Shown: positions 25,114-39,295 of the stretch, piece after piece
Position numbering within the stretch: the first letter of the stretch is position 1
How the letters are laid out: every line of letters begins with the position of its first letter
Assembly: GCF_016462545.1 (NCBI RefSeq)
Contig: NZ_JAEMTA010000015.1
Location: 33,221 to 97,220, forward strand
Reading direction: 5' to 3'
From: Mycolicibacterium sp.
Lineage (GTDB): Bacteria; Actinomycetota; Actinomycetes; Mycobacteriales; Mycobacteriaceae
DNA: 64,000 bases
Made by a program: the position numbers and the translations under genes
The notes under the pieces: generated by a model
The model's database searches: none
Seen by the model: the letters and a program-made list of their open reading frames with translations, nothing else
What the model was told of the DNA's origin: nothing

Positions 25114-25401
25114 TCAGCGGCGCAGGGCGCCGCTACGACGACGGCCCATGAGGCCCGCCACCAATGCCACGCCCAGAGCGGCGACGATGACCTGGACCAA
25201 CAGTTCCATCCAGTCGATGCCGGCCGTAGCCGTGGGGATACCCAACTGGCGGGCCAGCCACGTACCGATGAACGCCGCGACGATGCCGACGAGGATCGTG
25301 ACCAGGAAGCCGATGGGCTGCCTGCCGGGGACGACGAGACGGCCGAGAACGCCGACCACGACGCCGATCAGGATTGTGATGATGATGCCGGTGGGAGTCA
25401 T
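25114..25401 (-). CDS. GlsB/YeaQ/YmgE family stress-response membrane protein
   Basis: A 95-residue small membrane protein with three hydrophobic segments (IIITILIGVVVGVLGRLVV, then IGFLVTILVGIVAAFIGTWL, then LLVQVIVAALGVALVAGLM). The glycine-zipper pattern and GRLVVPGRQPIGFL loop are diagnostic of the transglycosylase-associated protein (GlsB/YeaQ) family, which is induced in general stress. ATG 25401 is chosen; a much longer open frame upstream is not a real N-terminus. A sigma-F-type promoter lies 41-65 bp upstream, in accord with stress control. Confidence 0.92.
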   Translation of the reverse strand: MTPTGIIITILIGVVVGVLGRLVVPGRQPIGFLVTILVGIVAAFIGTWLARQLGIPTATAGIDWMELLVQVIVAALGVALVAGLMGRRRSGALRR

Positions 25402-25441
25402 AGTCTCTTCGCTTTCGCTCGGTGTGATGAGTGCAACAGCA

Positions 25442-25466
25442 ATACCCACGGGCGGGTCGAATAAAC
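25442..25466 (-). promoter_or_regulatory. Sigma-F-type promoter for the GlsB-like gene
   Basis: On the minus strand GTTT (25466-25463) and GGGTAT (25447-25442) are separated by exactly 15 bp. This matches the mycobacterial SigF consensus GTTT-N15-17-GGGTAT. The -10 ends about 40 bp before the ATG at 25401, giving a leader of about 35 nt. The gene it serves belongs to a stress-induced family, which supports the call. Confidence 0.78.
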
Positions 25467-25503
25467 GCGGGCGTGAATAATTCCGGGTCGTACCCTCGCT
25501 GGG

Positions 25504-25905
25504 GTGAACACCGAATTGCACGACGTGGACACCTCCCGACATCGGACCGTGGACCTCACCGACGCGGTCCGGTCCTTCTGCGCCACGCGAGGCGACGGGC
25601 TGTGCAACGTCTTCGTGCCGCACGCGACGGCCGGCCTCGCGATCCTCGAGACGGGCGCCGGATCCGATCACGATCTCGTCGAGGCGCTGGAGCGGCTGCT
25701 GCCGCGCGACGACCGCTACCGCCACGCGCACGGGTCGCCCGGCCACGGTGCCGACCACGTTCTCCCCGGGATAGTGGCGCCGTCGGTCACGGTTCCGGTT
25801 CAGGCGGGTCAGCCACTACTAGGGACCTGGCAGAGCATCGTGTTGGTCGATCTGAACCGGGACAATCCGCGGCGTTCGGTGCGACTGAGCTTCATCGAGG
25901 GGTGA
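25504..25905 (+). CDS. YjbQ/UPF0047 family protein
   Basis: A 133-residue single-domain protein of the YjbQ family. Conserved pieces are VPHATAGLAILE and HAHGSPGHGADHVLPGIVAP, whose His residues form a putative metal/phosphate site, and the C-terminal GTWQSIVLVDLN strand. E. coli YjbQ has thiamine-phosphate-synthase-like activity in vitro, but the physiological role is unsettled. GTG 25504 is used. It is divergent from the GlsB-type gene and stands 93 bp before alaS. Confidence 0.88.
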   Translation: MNTELHDVDTSRHRTVDLTDAVRSFCATRGDGLCNVFVPHATAGLAILETGAGSDHDLVEALERLLPRDDRYRHAHGSPGHGADHVLPGIVAPSVTVPVQAGQPLLGTWQSIVLVDLNRDNPRRSVRLSFIEG

Positions 25906-25998
25906 AGCCGCGCCGTTGCCGGGGCGGTCGAGGTCGGCCGGTAGTGTGATGCGGTCGAGAACGGCATCGACGAGACCCAATATTAAGGACGACAGCAC

Positions 25999-28685
<2,687 letters not shown>

Positions 28686-28689
<4 letters not shown>

Positions 28690-29210
28690 CTCGGTTGGCC
28701 GAGCCCGTACACCGTCAGCCGGACCGGCCCGGCGGTGACGACCCGGGCCGCGGTCGTCGACTCGGAGTCGACGTCGGCACCGTCCGGATCGGCGTCGCGA
28801 CCAGTGATCCCGACGGCATCCTGGCAACGCCCGTCGAGACGGTGGCCAGAGATCGGCGCGACCCACGGGGCAAGCACATCCGCCGACTCGCCCAACTCGC
28901 CGACGAGTACGCCGTCGTCGAGGTCGTGGTTGGGCTGCCACGTACGCTGGCCGACCGGACGGGGCCATCGGCCCTCGACGCGATCGCGGTCGCCGACGCC
29001 CTCGCGGCCAAGATCGACCCGGTGCCGGTGCGCATGTCCGACGAACGGCTCACCACCGTGACCGCCCAGCGGTCGTTGCGTGAGGCCGGCGTCCGGGCGA
29101 AGGGACAGAAATCGATGATCGACCAGGCGGCTGCCGTGGGCATCCTGCAAACCTGGCTGGACCAGCGGCGCGTTGCCCTGGCTGAGGACGGCGGGGCGGC
29201 CGATGGCTGA
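28686..29210 (+). CDS. ruvX: Putative Holliday junction resolvase / pre-16S rRNA nuclease YqgF
   Basis: A 174-residue RNase H-like protein. The first catalytic Asp is in [13 protein letters not shown], followed by [23 protein letters not shown] and the final Asp in [12 protein letters not shown]. coli YqgF processes the 5' end of 16S rRNA; the Holliday junction activity is debated. The start is a rare TTG at 28686, overlapping the alaS stop. The first 25 residues are a Pro/Asp/Arg-rich extension as in other mycobacteria. It overlaps mltG by eight bases. Confidence 0.92.
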
Positions 29211-30456
29211 CGACTGGGGTCTCGAGCGCACGGAACCGGAAGCCGTCGGCCGGCCGCGAAGGACGATGAGCCGTACCCAACGGGCCCGCGCGAACCGCAA
29301 CCGCCGCAGACGTCGGCACCTCACGATCCTCTCCGTCCTCGCGCTCGTCGTCGTGGTCGTAGGCGCCGTCTTCCTGGGTTCGCGGATGTGGCACGGGATG
29401 TTCGGGAACCCCAGCGACTTCGAGGGCGACGGCGTCAGCGACGTGGTCGTGCAGGTCCGCAATGGTGACTCGACGACGGCCATCGGCAAGACCCTGCAGG
29501 ACGGTGGCGTCGTCGCCACATCGCAGGCGTTCGTCGCCGCCGCGTCGGGCAATGCCGCCATCTCGGCGATCCAGCCGGGGTTCTACAAGGTGCGTACCGA
29601 GATCTCCGCCGCCAATGCCGTCACGCGGCTCGCGGATCCGCAGAACCGGGTTGGCCGACTGGTGATCCCCGAGGGCCGCCAGCTCGACGACATCGCCGAC
29701 GTGAAGACCAATGCGGTCACGAAGGGGATCTTCTCCCTCATCGCCGATGCCACGTGCGTCACCCTGGACGATCAGCAGAAGTGCGGCGTCAAGGCCGACG
29801 ACCTGAAGAACGCCGCCGGCGCCGCCGATCTCGCCGCTCTGGCGGTGCCCGCGTGGGCGGTCGACCCCGTCACTGCCCTGGGCGCCGACCATCGGCGCAT
29901 CGAAGGTCTGATCGCGCCGGGCACCTGGAACGTCGATCCATCGGCGCCCGCGCAGGACATCCTCGCCACGCTGATCTCCGCCAGCACCGCGCAGTATGAA
30001 CAGAACGGTCTGCTCGCGGCAGGCAATGCCGAGAACTTGTCGCCGTATCAGATTCTGGTAGTGGCATCGCTCGTCCAGCGTGAGTCCAAGCCGCAGGACT
30101 TCGCGAAGGTGGCCCGGGTCATCTACAACCGGCTGATCGCACCCGATCATCGGCGGTTGGAGTTCGACTCGACGGTCAACTATTCGCTCGACCGCCAGGA
30201 AATCGCCACCACCGATGCCGACCGCGGTAGGAATACGCCGTGGAATACCTATGTGCGCGAAGGGCTTCCGGCGACACCGATCTGCTCACCGGGGCAGCCT
30301 GCCCTGGCCGCCGCGGAGAACCCCGAACCGGGTGACTGGCTGTACTTCGTCACCATCGACCTGCAGGGCACCACGCTGTTCACCCGCGACTATCAGCAGC
30401 ACTTGGCCAATATCGAGCTCGCCCGACAAAACGGTGTGCTCGACAGCGCACGATGA
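29203..30456 (+). CDS. mltG: Endolytic peptidoglycan transglycosylase MltG
   Basis: A 417-residue single-pass membrane enzyme. A highly basic cytoplasmic stretch (residues 18-39) precedes a membrane helix at about 40-60. A LysM-like region ([17 protein letters not shown]) and the YceG catalytic domain follow. Glu294 in [20 protein letters not shown] is the catalytic acid. MltG cuts growing glycan strands and sets their length. ATG 29203 overlaps ruvX by eight bases (ATGGCTGA). The gene is separated from aroE by a short repeat-flanked insertion. Confidence 0.95.
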   Translation: MADDWGLERTEPEAVGRPRRTMSRTQRARANRNRRRRRHLTILSVLALVVVVVGAVFLGSRMWHGMFGNPSDFEGDGVSDVVVQVRNGDSTTAIGKTLQDGGVVATSQAFVAAASGNAAISAIQPGFYKVRTEISAANAVTRLADPQNRVGRLVIPEGRQLDDIADVKTNAVTKGIFSLIADATCVTLDDQQKCGVKADDLKNAAGAADLAALAVPAWAVDPVTALGADHRRIEGLIAPGTWNVDPSAPAQDILATLISASTAQYEQNGLLAAGNAENLSPYQILVVASLVQRESKPQDFAKVARVIYNRLIAPDHRRLEFDSTVNYSLDRQEIATTDADRGRNTPWNTYVREGLPATPICSPGQPALAAAENPEPGDWLYFVTIDLQGTTLFTRDYQQHLANIELARQNGVLDSAR

Positions 30457-30503
30457 GCCGCCAGGCGAAGAGTGCACATCGGGCAGTGGCACGATGAGCC
30501 GCC
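30448..30503 (+). repeat. 15-bp direct repeat flanking a 26-bp insertion at the mltG-aroE junction
   Basis: GCACGATGAGCCGCC occurs at 30448-30462 and again at 30489-30503. The first copy holds the mltG stop and the second holds the aroE start. Between them a 14-codon reading frame (30453-30497) starts in ATGA with the mltG stop and ends in ATGA with the aroE start. A 41-bp duplication-type insertion into an ancestral 4-bp overlap explains the layout. Confidence 0.7.
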
Positions 30504-31273
30504 GAGCCGCGGTTCTCGGCTCGCCGATAGCGCACTCGCGGTCGCCGCAACTACACCTGGCGGCCTACCGTGCCCTCGGGTTGGACTGGACCTACGAGCG
30601 CATCGAGTGCACGGCAACCCAATTGCCGCCGCTGGTAAGTGAATTGGGCCCCGAATGGGTGGGCCTGTCGGTGACCATGCCGGGCAAGTTCGCCGCGCTG
30701 CGCGTCGCTGACGAGCGAACCGCGCGAGCTGAACTGCTGGGCTCGGCGAACACCCTGGTGAGGACGTCGTCTGGGTGGCGCGCGGACAACACCGACGTCG
30801 ACGGGGTGACCGGAGCGCTCAGGGGGCAGATCGGGACGGGTCGTGCTGCGGTGCTGGGATCGGGCGGCACCGCCCCGGCGGCCGTCGCCGGCCTCGCCGA
30901 GCTTGGAGTGCAGGACATTTCGATCGTCTCCCGCAGTCAGGAGAAGGCCGCGCCGCTGATCGAACTCGGCTCGCGCCTCGGCCTGAATGCCCACTGGCTG
31001 GATCTGGGTACGCCGTTGGTCGGCGTTGGCGTCGTGGTCAGCACGCTTCCGGCCGACGTCGCCGCACGCTGCGCCGACACCGTCAGGACGGCGGCGGTGC
31101 TCCTCGACGCGATCTACGACCCGTGGCCGACGCCGCTCGCCTTGGCGGTGGCCGCCGAGGGGGGACGCGTGGTCAACGGACTGCAGATGCTGCTGAACCA
31201 GGCGTACGCGCAGGTTGAGCAGTTCACCGGACAGCCCGCGCCGAAAGAGGCGATGATCGCCGCGCTCGGGTGA
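30494..31273 (+). CDS. aroE: Shikimate 5-dehydrogenase
   Basis: A 259-residue enzyme that reduces 3-dehydroshikimate to shikimate with NADPH. The substrate-binding segment is GSPIAHSRSPQLHLAAYR near the N-terminus, with a Lys in TMPGKFAAL as the catalytic base. The Rossmann loop reads LGSGGTAPAAVAG and the C-terminus has NGLQMLLNQAYAQ. ATG 30494 is supported by the N-terminal family motif. It is separated from mltG by 37 bp of repeat-flanked sequence and lies 15 bp before the prepilin peptidase gene. Confidence 0.94.
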   Translation: MSRRAAVLGSPIAHSRSPQLHLAAYRALGLDWTYERIECTATQLPPLVSELGPEWVGLSVTMPGKFAALRVADERTARAELLGSANTLVRTSSGWRADNTDVDGVTGALRGQIGTGRAAVLGSGGTAPAAVAGLAELGVQDISIVSRSQEKAAPLIELGSRLGLNAHWLDLGTPLVGVGVVVSTLPADVAARCADTVRTAAVLLDAIYDPWPTPLALAVAAEGGRVVNGLQMLLNQAYAQVEQFTGQPAPKEAMIAALG

Positions 31274-31288
31274 CCCTAGGCTCGTCCC

Positions 31289-31723
31289 GTGGGCCAAGCG
31301 ATTGCCGTGGCATGCGCGCTGGCGTGGCTGGCGGCGCTCACCATCTGCGACGTCAGGGATCGTCGGCTGCCCAACGCGCTAACTCTGCCCGGTGCGGCCG
31401 TGGTGTTGCTCGTCGCGGCGCTCGCGGGGCGTGGGCCCGCCGCACTGCTCGGCGCGGTGGTCCTGACGGCGCTCTATCTGGTGGTCCACCTGATCTCGCC
31501 AGCGGCGATGGGTGCGGGTGACGTGAAGCTGGCGATCGGCGTCGGTGCGCTGACGGGCACGTTCGGGGTAGAGGCATGGGTCCTCGCGGCGCTCGCCGCG
31601 CCCCTGTTGACCGCGACGTGGGGAATCGTCGGCCTTCCGTGGCGGGGCGCCGGAACCCCGGTGCCGCACGGTCCGTCGATGTGCGTGGCGACGATGTGTG
31701 CGGTCGCGCTGGTGGTCGCCTAG
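31289..31723 (+). CDS. Short prepilin peptidase (A24 family)
   Basis: A 144-residue membrane aspartyl protease. The two active-site Asp motifs are visible: LTICDVRDRRLPN near residue 20 and MGAGDVKLAIG. Several hydrophobic segments surround them. It lacks the N-terminal Cys-containing methylase domain of full-length type IV prepilin peptidases, so it is of the short TadV/CpaA-like type. No pilin or secretion genes are in the window, so its substrates are encoded elsewhere or the gene is an orphan. GTG start; the N-terminal helix starts directly. Confidence 0.87.
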   Translation: MGQAIAVACALAWLAALTICDVRDRRLPNALTLPGAAVVLLVAALAGRGPAALLGAVVLTALYLVVHLISPAAMGAGDVKLAIGVGALTGTFGVEAWVLAALAAPLLTATWGIVGLPWRGAGTPVPHGPSMCVATMCAVALVVA

Positions 31724-31838
31724 CCCTACCGTCGATTGGGTGCCGACACGGACCGCGACACCCGACGATCTGGGCGTGCCGCGCAGCCTGCCTTGACGGA
31801 TTACCTCAGGTCGAGGGCGTCATGGGAAGATGGGACGC

Positions 31839-33034
31839 GTGTTGCGATGGACCACAGCTGGTGAATCCCACGGCCGCGCCCTGGTGGCCATGGTCGAGGG
31901 GATGGTAGCCGGCCTCGAGATCACGACCGACGACATCGCCGGCCAGCTGAAGCGGCGTCGGCTCGGGTACGGACGAGGCGCTCGGATGAAGTTCGAGGCA
32001 GACGCGGTGACCGTGCTGGCCGGGGTGCGCCACGGTCTGACGCTGGGCGGTCCCATCGCCATCGAGATCGGCAACACCGAGTGGCCCAAGTGGGAAACGG
32101 TGATGGCCTCCGACCCGGTCGACCCGGCGGACCTCGACGGCGCGCGAAATGCTCCGCTGACCCGGCCGCGGCCCGGACATGCCGACTACGCGGGCATGCT
32201 CAAGTACGGCTTCGACGACGCCCGCCCCGTCCTGGAGCGCGCGAGTGCCCGCGAGACCGCTGCCCGCGTCGCCGCAGGCACCATCGCGCGGGAGTTCCTA
32301 CGGCAGGCACTCGGCGTGGAGGTGCTCTCCCACGTCATCTCCATCGGTGCCTCGGCGCCCTACGATGGCGCGCCGCCACGCCCCGAGGACCTCGACCGGA
32401 TCGACGACAGCCCGGTTAGGGCATTCCACGAAGCGGCGGAGCAGGCGATGATCGCCGAGATCGAGGCTGCCAAGAAGGACGGCGACACCCTCGGCGGCAT
32501 CGTCGAGGTCGTCGTCGACGGGCTTCCCATCGGGTTGGGATCGTTCACCAGCGGTGACAACCGCCTCGACAGCCAGCTCGCGGCAGCCGTGATGGGCATC
32601 CAGGCCATCAAGGGCGTCGAGATCGGTGACGGCTTCGAGACTGCGCGTCGCCGCGGCAGCGTCGCCCATGACGAGATCTACCCGGGCCCCGACGGGGTGA
32701 TGCGCTCGACCAACCGCGCGGGCGGTCTGGAGGGTGGCATGACCAATGGTCAGGCGCTGCGCGTCCGTGCCGCGATGAAGCCGATCTCGACGGTTCCCAA
32801 GGCATTGGCCACCATCGACATGACCACCGGCGAGGAAGCCGTCGCGATCCATCAGCGCTCCGACGTGTGCGCGGTGCCCGCCGCGGGTGTCGTCGTGGAG
32901 ACCATGGTGGCACTGGTGCTGGCCCGCGCCGCGCTGGAGAAGTTCGGCGGGGACTCATTGGCCGAGACCAAGGCCAACGTCGACGGCTACCTGGCCACCA
33001 TCGCCACACGAGACTCTGCCAGGGCGTCGGGCTG

Positions 33035-33035
<1 letters not shown>
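31839..33035 (+). CDS. aroC: Chorismate synthase
   Basis: A 398-residue FMN-dependent enzyme making chorismate from EPSP. It begins [20 protein letters not shown], the conserved N-terminus, which places the start at GTG 31839 rather than ATG 31830. [40 protein letters not shown] and [16 protein letters not shown] are family signatures. A 115-bp gap separates it from the prepilin peptidase gene, so it probably has its own promoter. Its stop overlaps the aroK start by one base (TGATG). Confidence 0.96.
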
Positions 33036-35175
<2,140 letters not shown>

Positions 35176-35179
<4 letters not shown>

Positions 35180-35736
35180 GGGCGTTCTTCGACCGCGGTC
35201 GGTGCGGTCTCGCCGGCGGGCACCGTCACGCCGTCGTCGGCCCGGTCGTCGTGGACGGCTGCGAAGACGTCCGTATCGGCGCGGTCCGCGTCTGCGCCCT
35301 TGCGCTGGATCGGGGGAGCGTTGCGGTCCACCAGCGCGCGGCCCAATGCCACGCCCGCGAGGGCGAAGACGAACATCAGCAGCGCGGTGAACGCGGCGAA
35401 CGTGGTGACCTCGTTCAGCAGGCCCTGCGCATACAGATTCTCGTAGAACAGCGAGATGAACCATGCGACGAAGCCGCTCACGATGCCCGCGAAGAGCCCG
35501 CCCAGGAGCCACGTCATCGCAAGATCGCCACGACGGTCTGGGTCGGGGTTGGCCCGAGCGTCGGCGCGGCCGTCCAGCAGACCCCAGACGAAGGCGGCGA
35601 TGGCGAACACCGCGACCAGCAGAATGCTGATCCACAACGCCTGGCCTTCCATCAGGTTGATCAGGGCACCCTGAAGCAAACGGACGATGACCATCAGCGC
35701 CGCGAACACCAGTCCGCGCAGCAACCACTTACCCAT
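35176..35736 (-). CDS. B-4DMT-family (Rv2536-like) membrane protein
   Basis: A 186-residue protein with four hydrophobic segments ([57 protein letters not shown] and a fourth near residue 130). The cytoplasmic tail after about residue 140 is acidic. It belongs to a mycobacterial membrane family annotated as B-4DMT transporter, the homologue sitting between aroQ and pepQ in M. tuberculosis. The transport activity is not established. It overlaps aroQ at its 3' end by four bases and is divergent from pepQ by 33 bp. Confidence 0.82.
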
Positions 35737-35769
35737 GGGGGCACAGCGTAGCGAGTACCGTCAGGCGCT

Positions 35770-36861
35770 GTGACGATTTCCCAGCGCAGGGCCCGCTTGC
35801 GTCGCAGACTGGCCGCCGCCGAATTGGACGCGATGTTGGTAACGGACCTGGTCAACGTCCGTTATCTGACCGGCTTCACTGGTTCGAATGCCGCGGTATT
35901 GATTCGCGTCGACGACGAGATTCCCGTGTTGGCGACCGACGGACGGTACCGAACGCAGGCCGCGCAGCAGGCTCCCGACGCCGAGATCGTCATCGAGCGA
36001 GCCTGCGCACCCCACCTGGCGAGCGCCGCACACGCCTTCGGGGTGCGCCGGCTGGGCTACGAGAGCCACGTCGTGACCGTCGATGGACACACCCTGCTGG
36101 CCAAGGCGGCCGGGGACGTCGAGCTGGTGCGGGCGGCCGGTGCCGTGGAGGCGCTGCGCGAGGTCAAGGACGCCGGTGAGATCGCGCTGCTGCGGCTGGC
36201 CTGCGAAGCCGCCGATGCGGCGCTCGCGGATCTGGTCGCCGCAGGGGGATTGCGTCCCGGTCGGACCGAGAAGGAGGTCGGTCGGGACCTGGAGTCGCGC
36301 ATGCTCGATCACGGCGCCGACGGCGTGTCGTTCGAGACGATCGTCGCGGCGGGGACGAACTCGGCAGTCCCACATCACCGCCCGACCGACGCAGTGCTCG
36401 CCGCGGGCGACTTCGTCAAGATCGACTTCGGTGCGCTGGTCGAGGGCTACCACTCCGACATGACCCGCACCTTCGTCCTCGCGCCCGTCGCGCAGTGGCA
36501 GCTCGACGTCTACGACCTGGTGTCGACCGCGCAGCGGGTAGGGCGCGAAGCCCTCGCACCGGGGGTGTCACTGTCCGGCGTGGACGACGCGTCGCGCCAG
36601 GTCATCGCCGATGCCGGGTTCGCGGAGAACTTCGGACACGGTCTCGGGCACGGGGTCGGTCTGCAGATCCACGAAGCGCCGGGAATCAGCGCGTCATCCG
36701 CCGGTACACTGCTTGCTGGCTCCGCGGTGACCGTGGAGCCCGGTGTCTATCTGCCCGGCCAAGGCGGCGTCCGCATCGAGGACACGCTGGTCGTGGGCAG
36801 TGAAGACAGCCCCACACCCGAGTTGCTCACCCGGTTCCCCAAGGAACTGGCGATTCTCTAG
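35770..36861 (+). CDS. pepQ: M24-family Xaa-Pro aminopeptidase/dipeptidase
   Basis: A 363-residue metallopeptidase of the pita-bread fold. The N-terminal creatinase-like domain contains [23 protein letters not shown] sequence. Metal ligands in the C-terminal domain: Asp219 (KIDFGAL), Asp230 (HSDMTRTF), His in [15 protein letters not shown], Glu in [10 protein letters not shown] and a final Glu in VRIEDT. It cleaves bonds next to proline. GTG start. It ends 20 bp before efp, a pairing conserved in many actinobacteria. Confidence 0.92.
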   Translation: MTISQRRARLRRRLAAAELDAMLVTDLVNVRYLTGFTGSNAAVLIRVDDEIPVLATDGRYRTQAAQQAPDAEIVIERACAPHLASAAHAFGVRRLGYESHVVTVDGHTLLAKAAGDVELVRAAGAVEALREVKDAGEIALLRLACEAADAALADLVAAGGLRPGRTEKEVGRDLESRMLDHGADGVSFETIVAAGTNSAVPHHRPTDAVLAAGDFVKIDFGALVEGYHSDMTRTFVLAPVAQWQLDVYDLVSTAQRVGREALAPGVSLSGVDDASRQVIADAGFAENFGHGLGHGVGLQIHEAPGISASSAGTLLAGSAVTVEPGVYLPGQGGVRIEDTLVVGSEDSPTPELLTRFPKELAIL

Positions 36862-36881
36862 AGGCTAGGAGTAGTACCCCC

Positions 36882-37445
36882 GTGGCATCGACCGCCGACT
36901 TCAAGAATGGGCTCGTCCTGCAGATCGACGGCCAGCTGTGGCAGATCACCGAGTTTCAGCACGTCAAGCCGGGCAAGGGTCCCGCGTTCGTGCGGACCAA
37001 GCTCAAGAACGTGCTGTCCGGCAAGGTCGTGGACAAGACCTACAACGCCGGCGTGAAGGTCGAGACCGCGACCGTCGACCGCCGCGACGCCACCTATCTC
37101 TACCGCGACGGCACCGACTTCGTGTTCATGGATTCGCAGGACTATGAACAGCACCCGCTGCCGGAGTCGCTGGTCGGCAACAACGCGAATTACCTGCTCG
37201 AGAGCATGCCGGTGCAGATCGCGTTCCACGATGGCGTGCCGCTGTACCTCGAGCTCCCCGTCACCGTCGAACTCCTGGTCGCCAGCACCGAACCCGGTCT
37301 GCAGGGTGACCGCTCCAGCGCCGGCACCAAGCCGGCCACCATGGAGACCGGCGCCGAGATTCAGGTGCCGCTGTTCATCAACACGGGCGACAAGCTGAAG
37401 GTCGACTCCCGGGACGGAAGCTACCTCGGACGGGTGAATGCCTGA
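36882..37445 (+). CDS. efp: Translation elongation factor P
   Basis: A 187-residue factor that helps ribosomes form peptide bonds at polyproline stretches. Three OB/KOW domains are present: the N-terminal domain with [15 protein letters not shown], where the tip lysine is placed as the functional residue, and the C-terminal part with [20 protein letters not shown]. Length is normal. GTG start 36882 with GAGGCTAGGAG upstream. It lies between pepQ and nusB in one direction. Confidence 0.96.
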   Translation: MASTADFKNGLVLQIDGQLWQITEFQHVKPGKGPAFVRTKLKNVLSGKVVDKTYNAGVKVETATVDRRDATYLYRDGTDFVFMDSQDYEQHPLPESLVGNNANYLLESMPVQIAFHDGVPLYLELPVTVELLVASTEPGLQGDRSSAGTKPATMETGAEIQVPLFINTGDKLKVDSRDGSYLGRVNA

Positions 37446-37478
37446 GCCGGGGCGAGCGAAGCGCAGCGGAGCGGCGGG

Positions 37479-37958
37479 ATGAGCGACCGTCGCGGGGACC
37501 GGGGCCGTCATCAGGCTCGCAAGCGTGCGGTCGACCTGCTCTTCGAAGCCGAGGCGCGCGGGCTGACGGCCGCCGAGATCGCCGACGGCCGCGCGACGTT
37601 GGCCGAGGGCGACGCTGAGTTGTCCACCTTGAATCCCTACACCGTGACCGTCGCGCGTGGTGTCACCGAACACTCGGCCCACATCGATGACCTGATCTCC
37701 GCACACCTGCAGGGGTGGACGCTGGAACGGTTGCCCGCCGTCGACCGGGCGGTGCTCCGGGTCGCGGTGTGGGAGCTGTTGCACGCCGACGACGTCCCGG
37801 AGCCGGTCGCCGTGGACGAGGCGGTCGAGCTGGCCAAGAGTCTGTCCACCGACGAGTCACCGGCGTTCGTCAACGGTGTCCTCGGCCAGGTGATGCTGGT
37901 GACTCCGCAAATTCGGGCAGCTGCCGCTGCCGTCCGAGGCAACGCCGAAGGCGCCTGA
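37479..37958 (+). CDS. nusB: Transcription antitermination factor NusB
   Basis: A 159-residue all-helical RNA-binding protein that forms the rRNA antitermination complex with NusE (S10). It begins with [21 protein letters not shown] and has [20 protein letters not shown] and [20 protein letters not shown] as conserved segments. ATG 37479 is preceded by AGCGGCGGG. It follows efp by 33 bp and converges with the serine hydrolase gene 13 bp further on. Confidence 0.95.
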   Translation: MSDRRGDRGRHQARKRAVDLLFEAEARGLTAAEIADGRATLAEGDAELSTLNPYTVTVARGVTEHSAHIDDLISAHLQGWTLERLPAVDRAVLRVAVWELLHADDVPEPVAVDEAVELAKSLSTDESPAFVNGVLGQVMLVTPQIRAAAAAVRGNAEGA

Positions 37959-37971
37959 CCCGCCCGGGCCG

Positions 37972-39180
37972 CTAGAGATCCAGCGCTTGGTACGTGCGGC
38001 GGACGAAGCGTGGCTGGGCCGCCTGCAGCTTGGCCAGCGAGGTGTTGCCCGCCACCGCGGCGGCGGCCGCGTCCGCGCTGAGATCGGGCAGGTTCTGAAT
38101 CAGGTACAGCATGATGAGGTCCGCCGAGGGATCGGCCTGCCACCACGTGCCGTAGGCGCCCGGCCAGCTGAACGTGCCGAGTCCGCCCGGACCATACAGT
38201 TGGCGCGACTGCGCGGCGTCCGTCACCACGGACAGGTTCAGCCCGAAGCCGCGCCCCCTCCAGAACGGCATGCCCAGGAACGGGTACGACTTCTGCTGAT
38301 CGGTGAGCCGATCGGTCCGCATCAACCGCACCGATTCCTCGGACAACACGCGGACGCCGTCCACGGATCCGCCCCCGAGCAACATGCGAGCGAACATCAG
38401 GTAGTCCTCGACGGTCGACCACAACCCCGCCCCGCCGGTGCAGAACGTCGGAAGCGTCACCGGCGCGGGCCCCATCACGTCGTCGCGAAGGGTGCCGTCC
38501 TCGTCGAGTTTGTACATGGTGGCCGCGCGCCTGCGGCCCTCGTGGCTCACCTTGAATCCGGTGTCGGACATGCCGAGTGGTTCCAGGACGCGATCCGCCA
38601 GCACGTCGGCAAGCGGCTTGCCCTCGATCCTGGACAGGGCGATGCCAAGCACGTCGGTGGAGTGGCTGTAGGTGAGGCGTTCGCCGGGTTGGTGGGCCAG
38701 CGGCAGCCGTGCGAGTTCGGTGAGCCAGCGGTCCTGGTCCTGGCGGAACATCAGGGAGCCATAGGCCTTGCCGAGGGGCGGTCCGACGGAGAACGCATAG
38801 GCCAGCCCGCTGCGGTGCGTCATGAGGTCGTCGAAGGTGATCGGCCGATTCAGGGGCACCGTCGACTCCAGTGGACCCGCGGGATCGGACATCACCCGCA
38901 CGTCGGCGAGTTCGGGTAGCCAGTCCGCAACGGCGTCGTTCAGCGCGAACGCGCGTTCTTCGACCATCGACATCGCCGCAGCGACCGTCACCGGCTTGGT
39001 CATCGACGCGATCCGGAAGATGGTGTCGCGGGTCATCGGCAACCCGGCGTGGACGTCGCGGTGGCCGAGTTCGTTGAGCTGCAACACTTTGCCCGCCTGC
39101 CACACCATCGTGACGGCGCCCGCCAGCAGGCCGGCGTCGATGGCCTCGCGGATGGACGCTTGGTTGCCGTCGAGTTTCAC
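37972..39180 (-). CDS. Serine hydrolase / beta-lactamase-fold esterase
   Basis: A 402-residue class C beta-lactamase-fold enzyme. The nucleophile motif is Ser59-Met-Thr-Lys62 in RIASMTKPVTVAA, and the second motif is Tyr-Ser-His (RLTYSHSTDVLG), replacing the Tyr-x-Asn of true beta-lactamases. No signal peptide is visible. Members of this group in mycobacteria (LipE/LipL-like, EstB-like) are carboxylesterases or amidases acting on short acyl esters. Its gene separates nusB from the pyr operon and is transcribed in the opposite direction, divergent from pyrR. Confidence 0.86.
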   Translation of the reverse strand: MKLDGNQASIREAIDAGLLAGAVTMVWQAGKVLQLNELGHRDVHAGLPMTRDTIFRIASMTKPVTVAAAMSMVEERAFALNDAVADWLPELADVRVMSDPAGPLESTVPLNRPITFDDLMTHRSGLAYAFSVGPPLGKAYGSLMFRQDQDRWLTELARLPLAHQPGERLTYSHSTDVLGIALSRIEGKPLADVLADRVLEPLGMSDTGFKVSHEGRRRAATMYKLDEDGTLRDDVMGPAPVTLPTFCTGGAGLWSTVEDYLMFARMLLGGGSVDGVRVLSEESVRLMRTDRLTDQQKSYPFLGMPFWRGRGFGLNLSVVTDAAQSRQLYGPGGLGTFSWPGAYGTWWQADPSADLIMLYLIQNLPDLSADAAAAAVAGNTSLAKLQAAQPRFVRRTYQALDL

Positions 39181-39246
39181 CGGGTCAGCTTAGTCAGCGT
39201 CCTCGTGACCGCACGCGTGGTGTTAAGCTGCCGCGGAAGTTCGACG

Positions 39247-39284
39247 TCCTTTAACGATCCGTCCCGAGAGGCGGAGAAGGAGGT
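39247..39284 (+). promoter_or_regulatory. PyrR-binding leader hairpin sequestering the pyrR Shine-Dalgarno
   Basis: GTCCCGAGAGGC at 39261-39272 matches the PyrR-binding loop consensus ARUCCNGNGAGGYU at all core positions, with the outer A-U pair replaced by C-G. The stem TCCG (39258-39261)/CGGA (39272-39275) and a 5'-side bulge lead to an outer stem TCCTT (39247-39251)/AAGGA (39277-39281). The outer stem covers the Shine-Dalgarno AAGGAGGT at 39277-39284, 11 bases before the pyrR ATG. PyrR bound to uridine nucleotides should stabilise the hairpin and block translation, as reported in M. smegmatis. Confidence 0.85.
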
Positions 39285-39295
39285 CCAGGTCAACA

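Noticed and set aside
25906..25998. T-box or strong promoter before alaS
   Set aside because: No T-box sequence seen; TTGCCG and TAGTGT are present but 20 bp apart, too weak to list.
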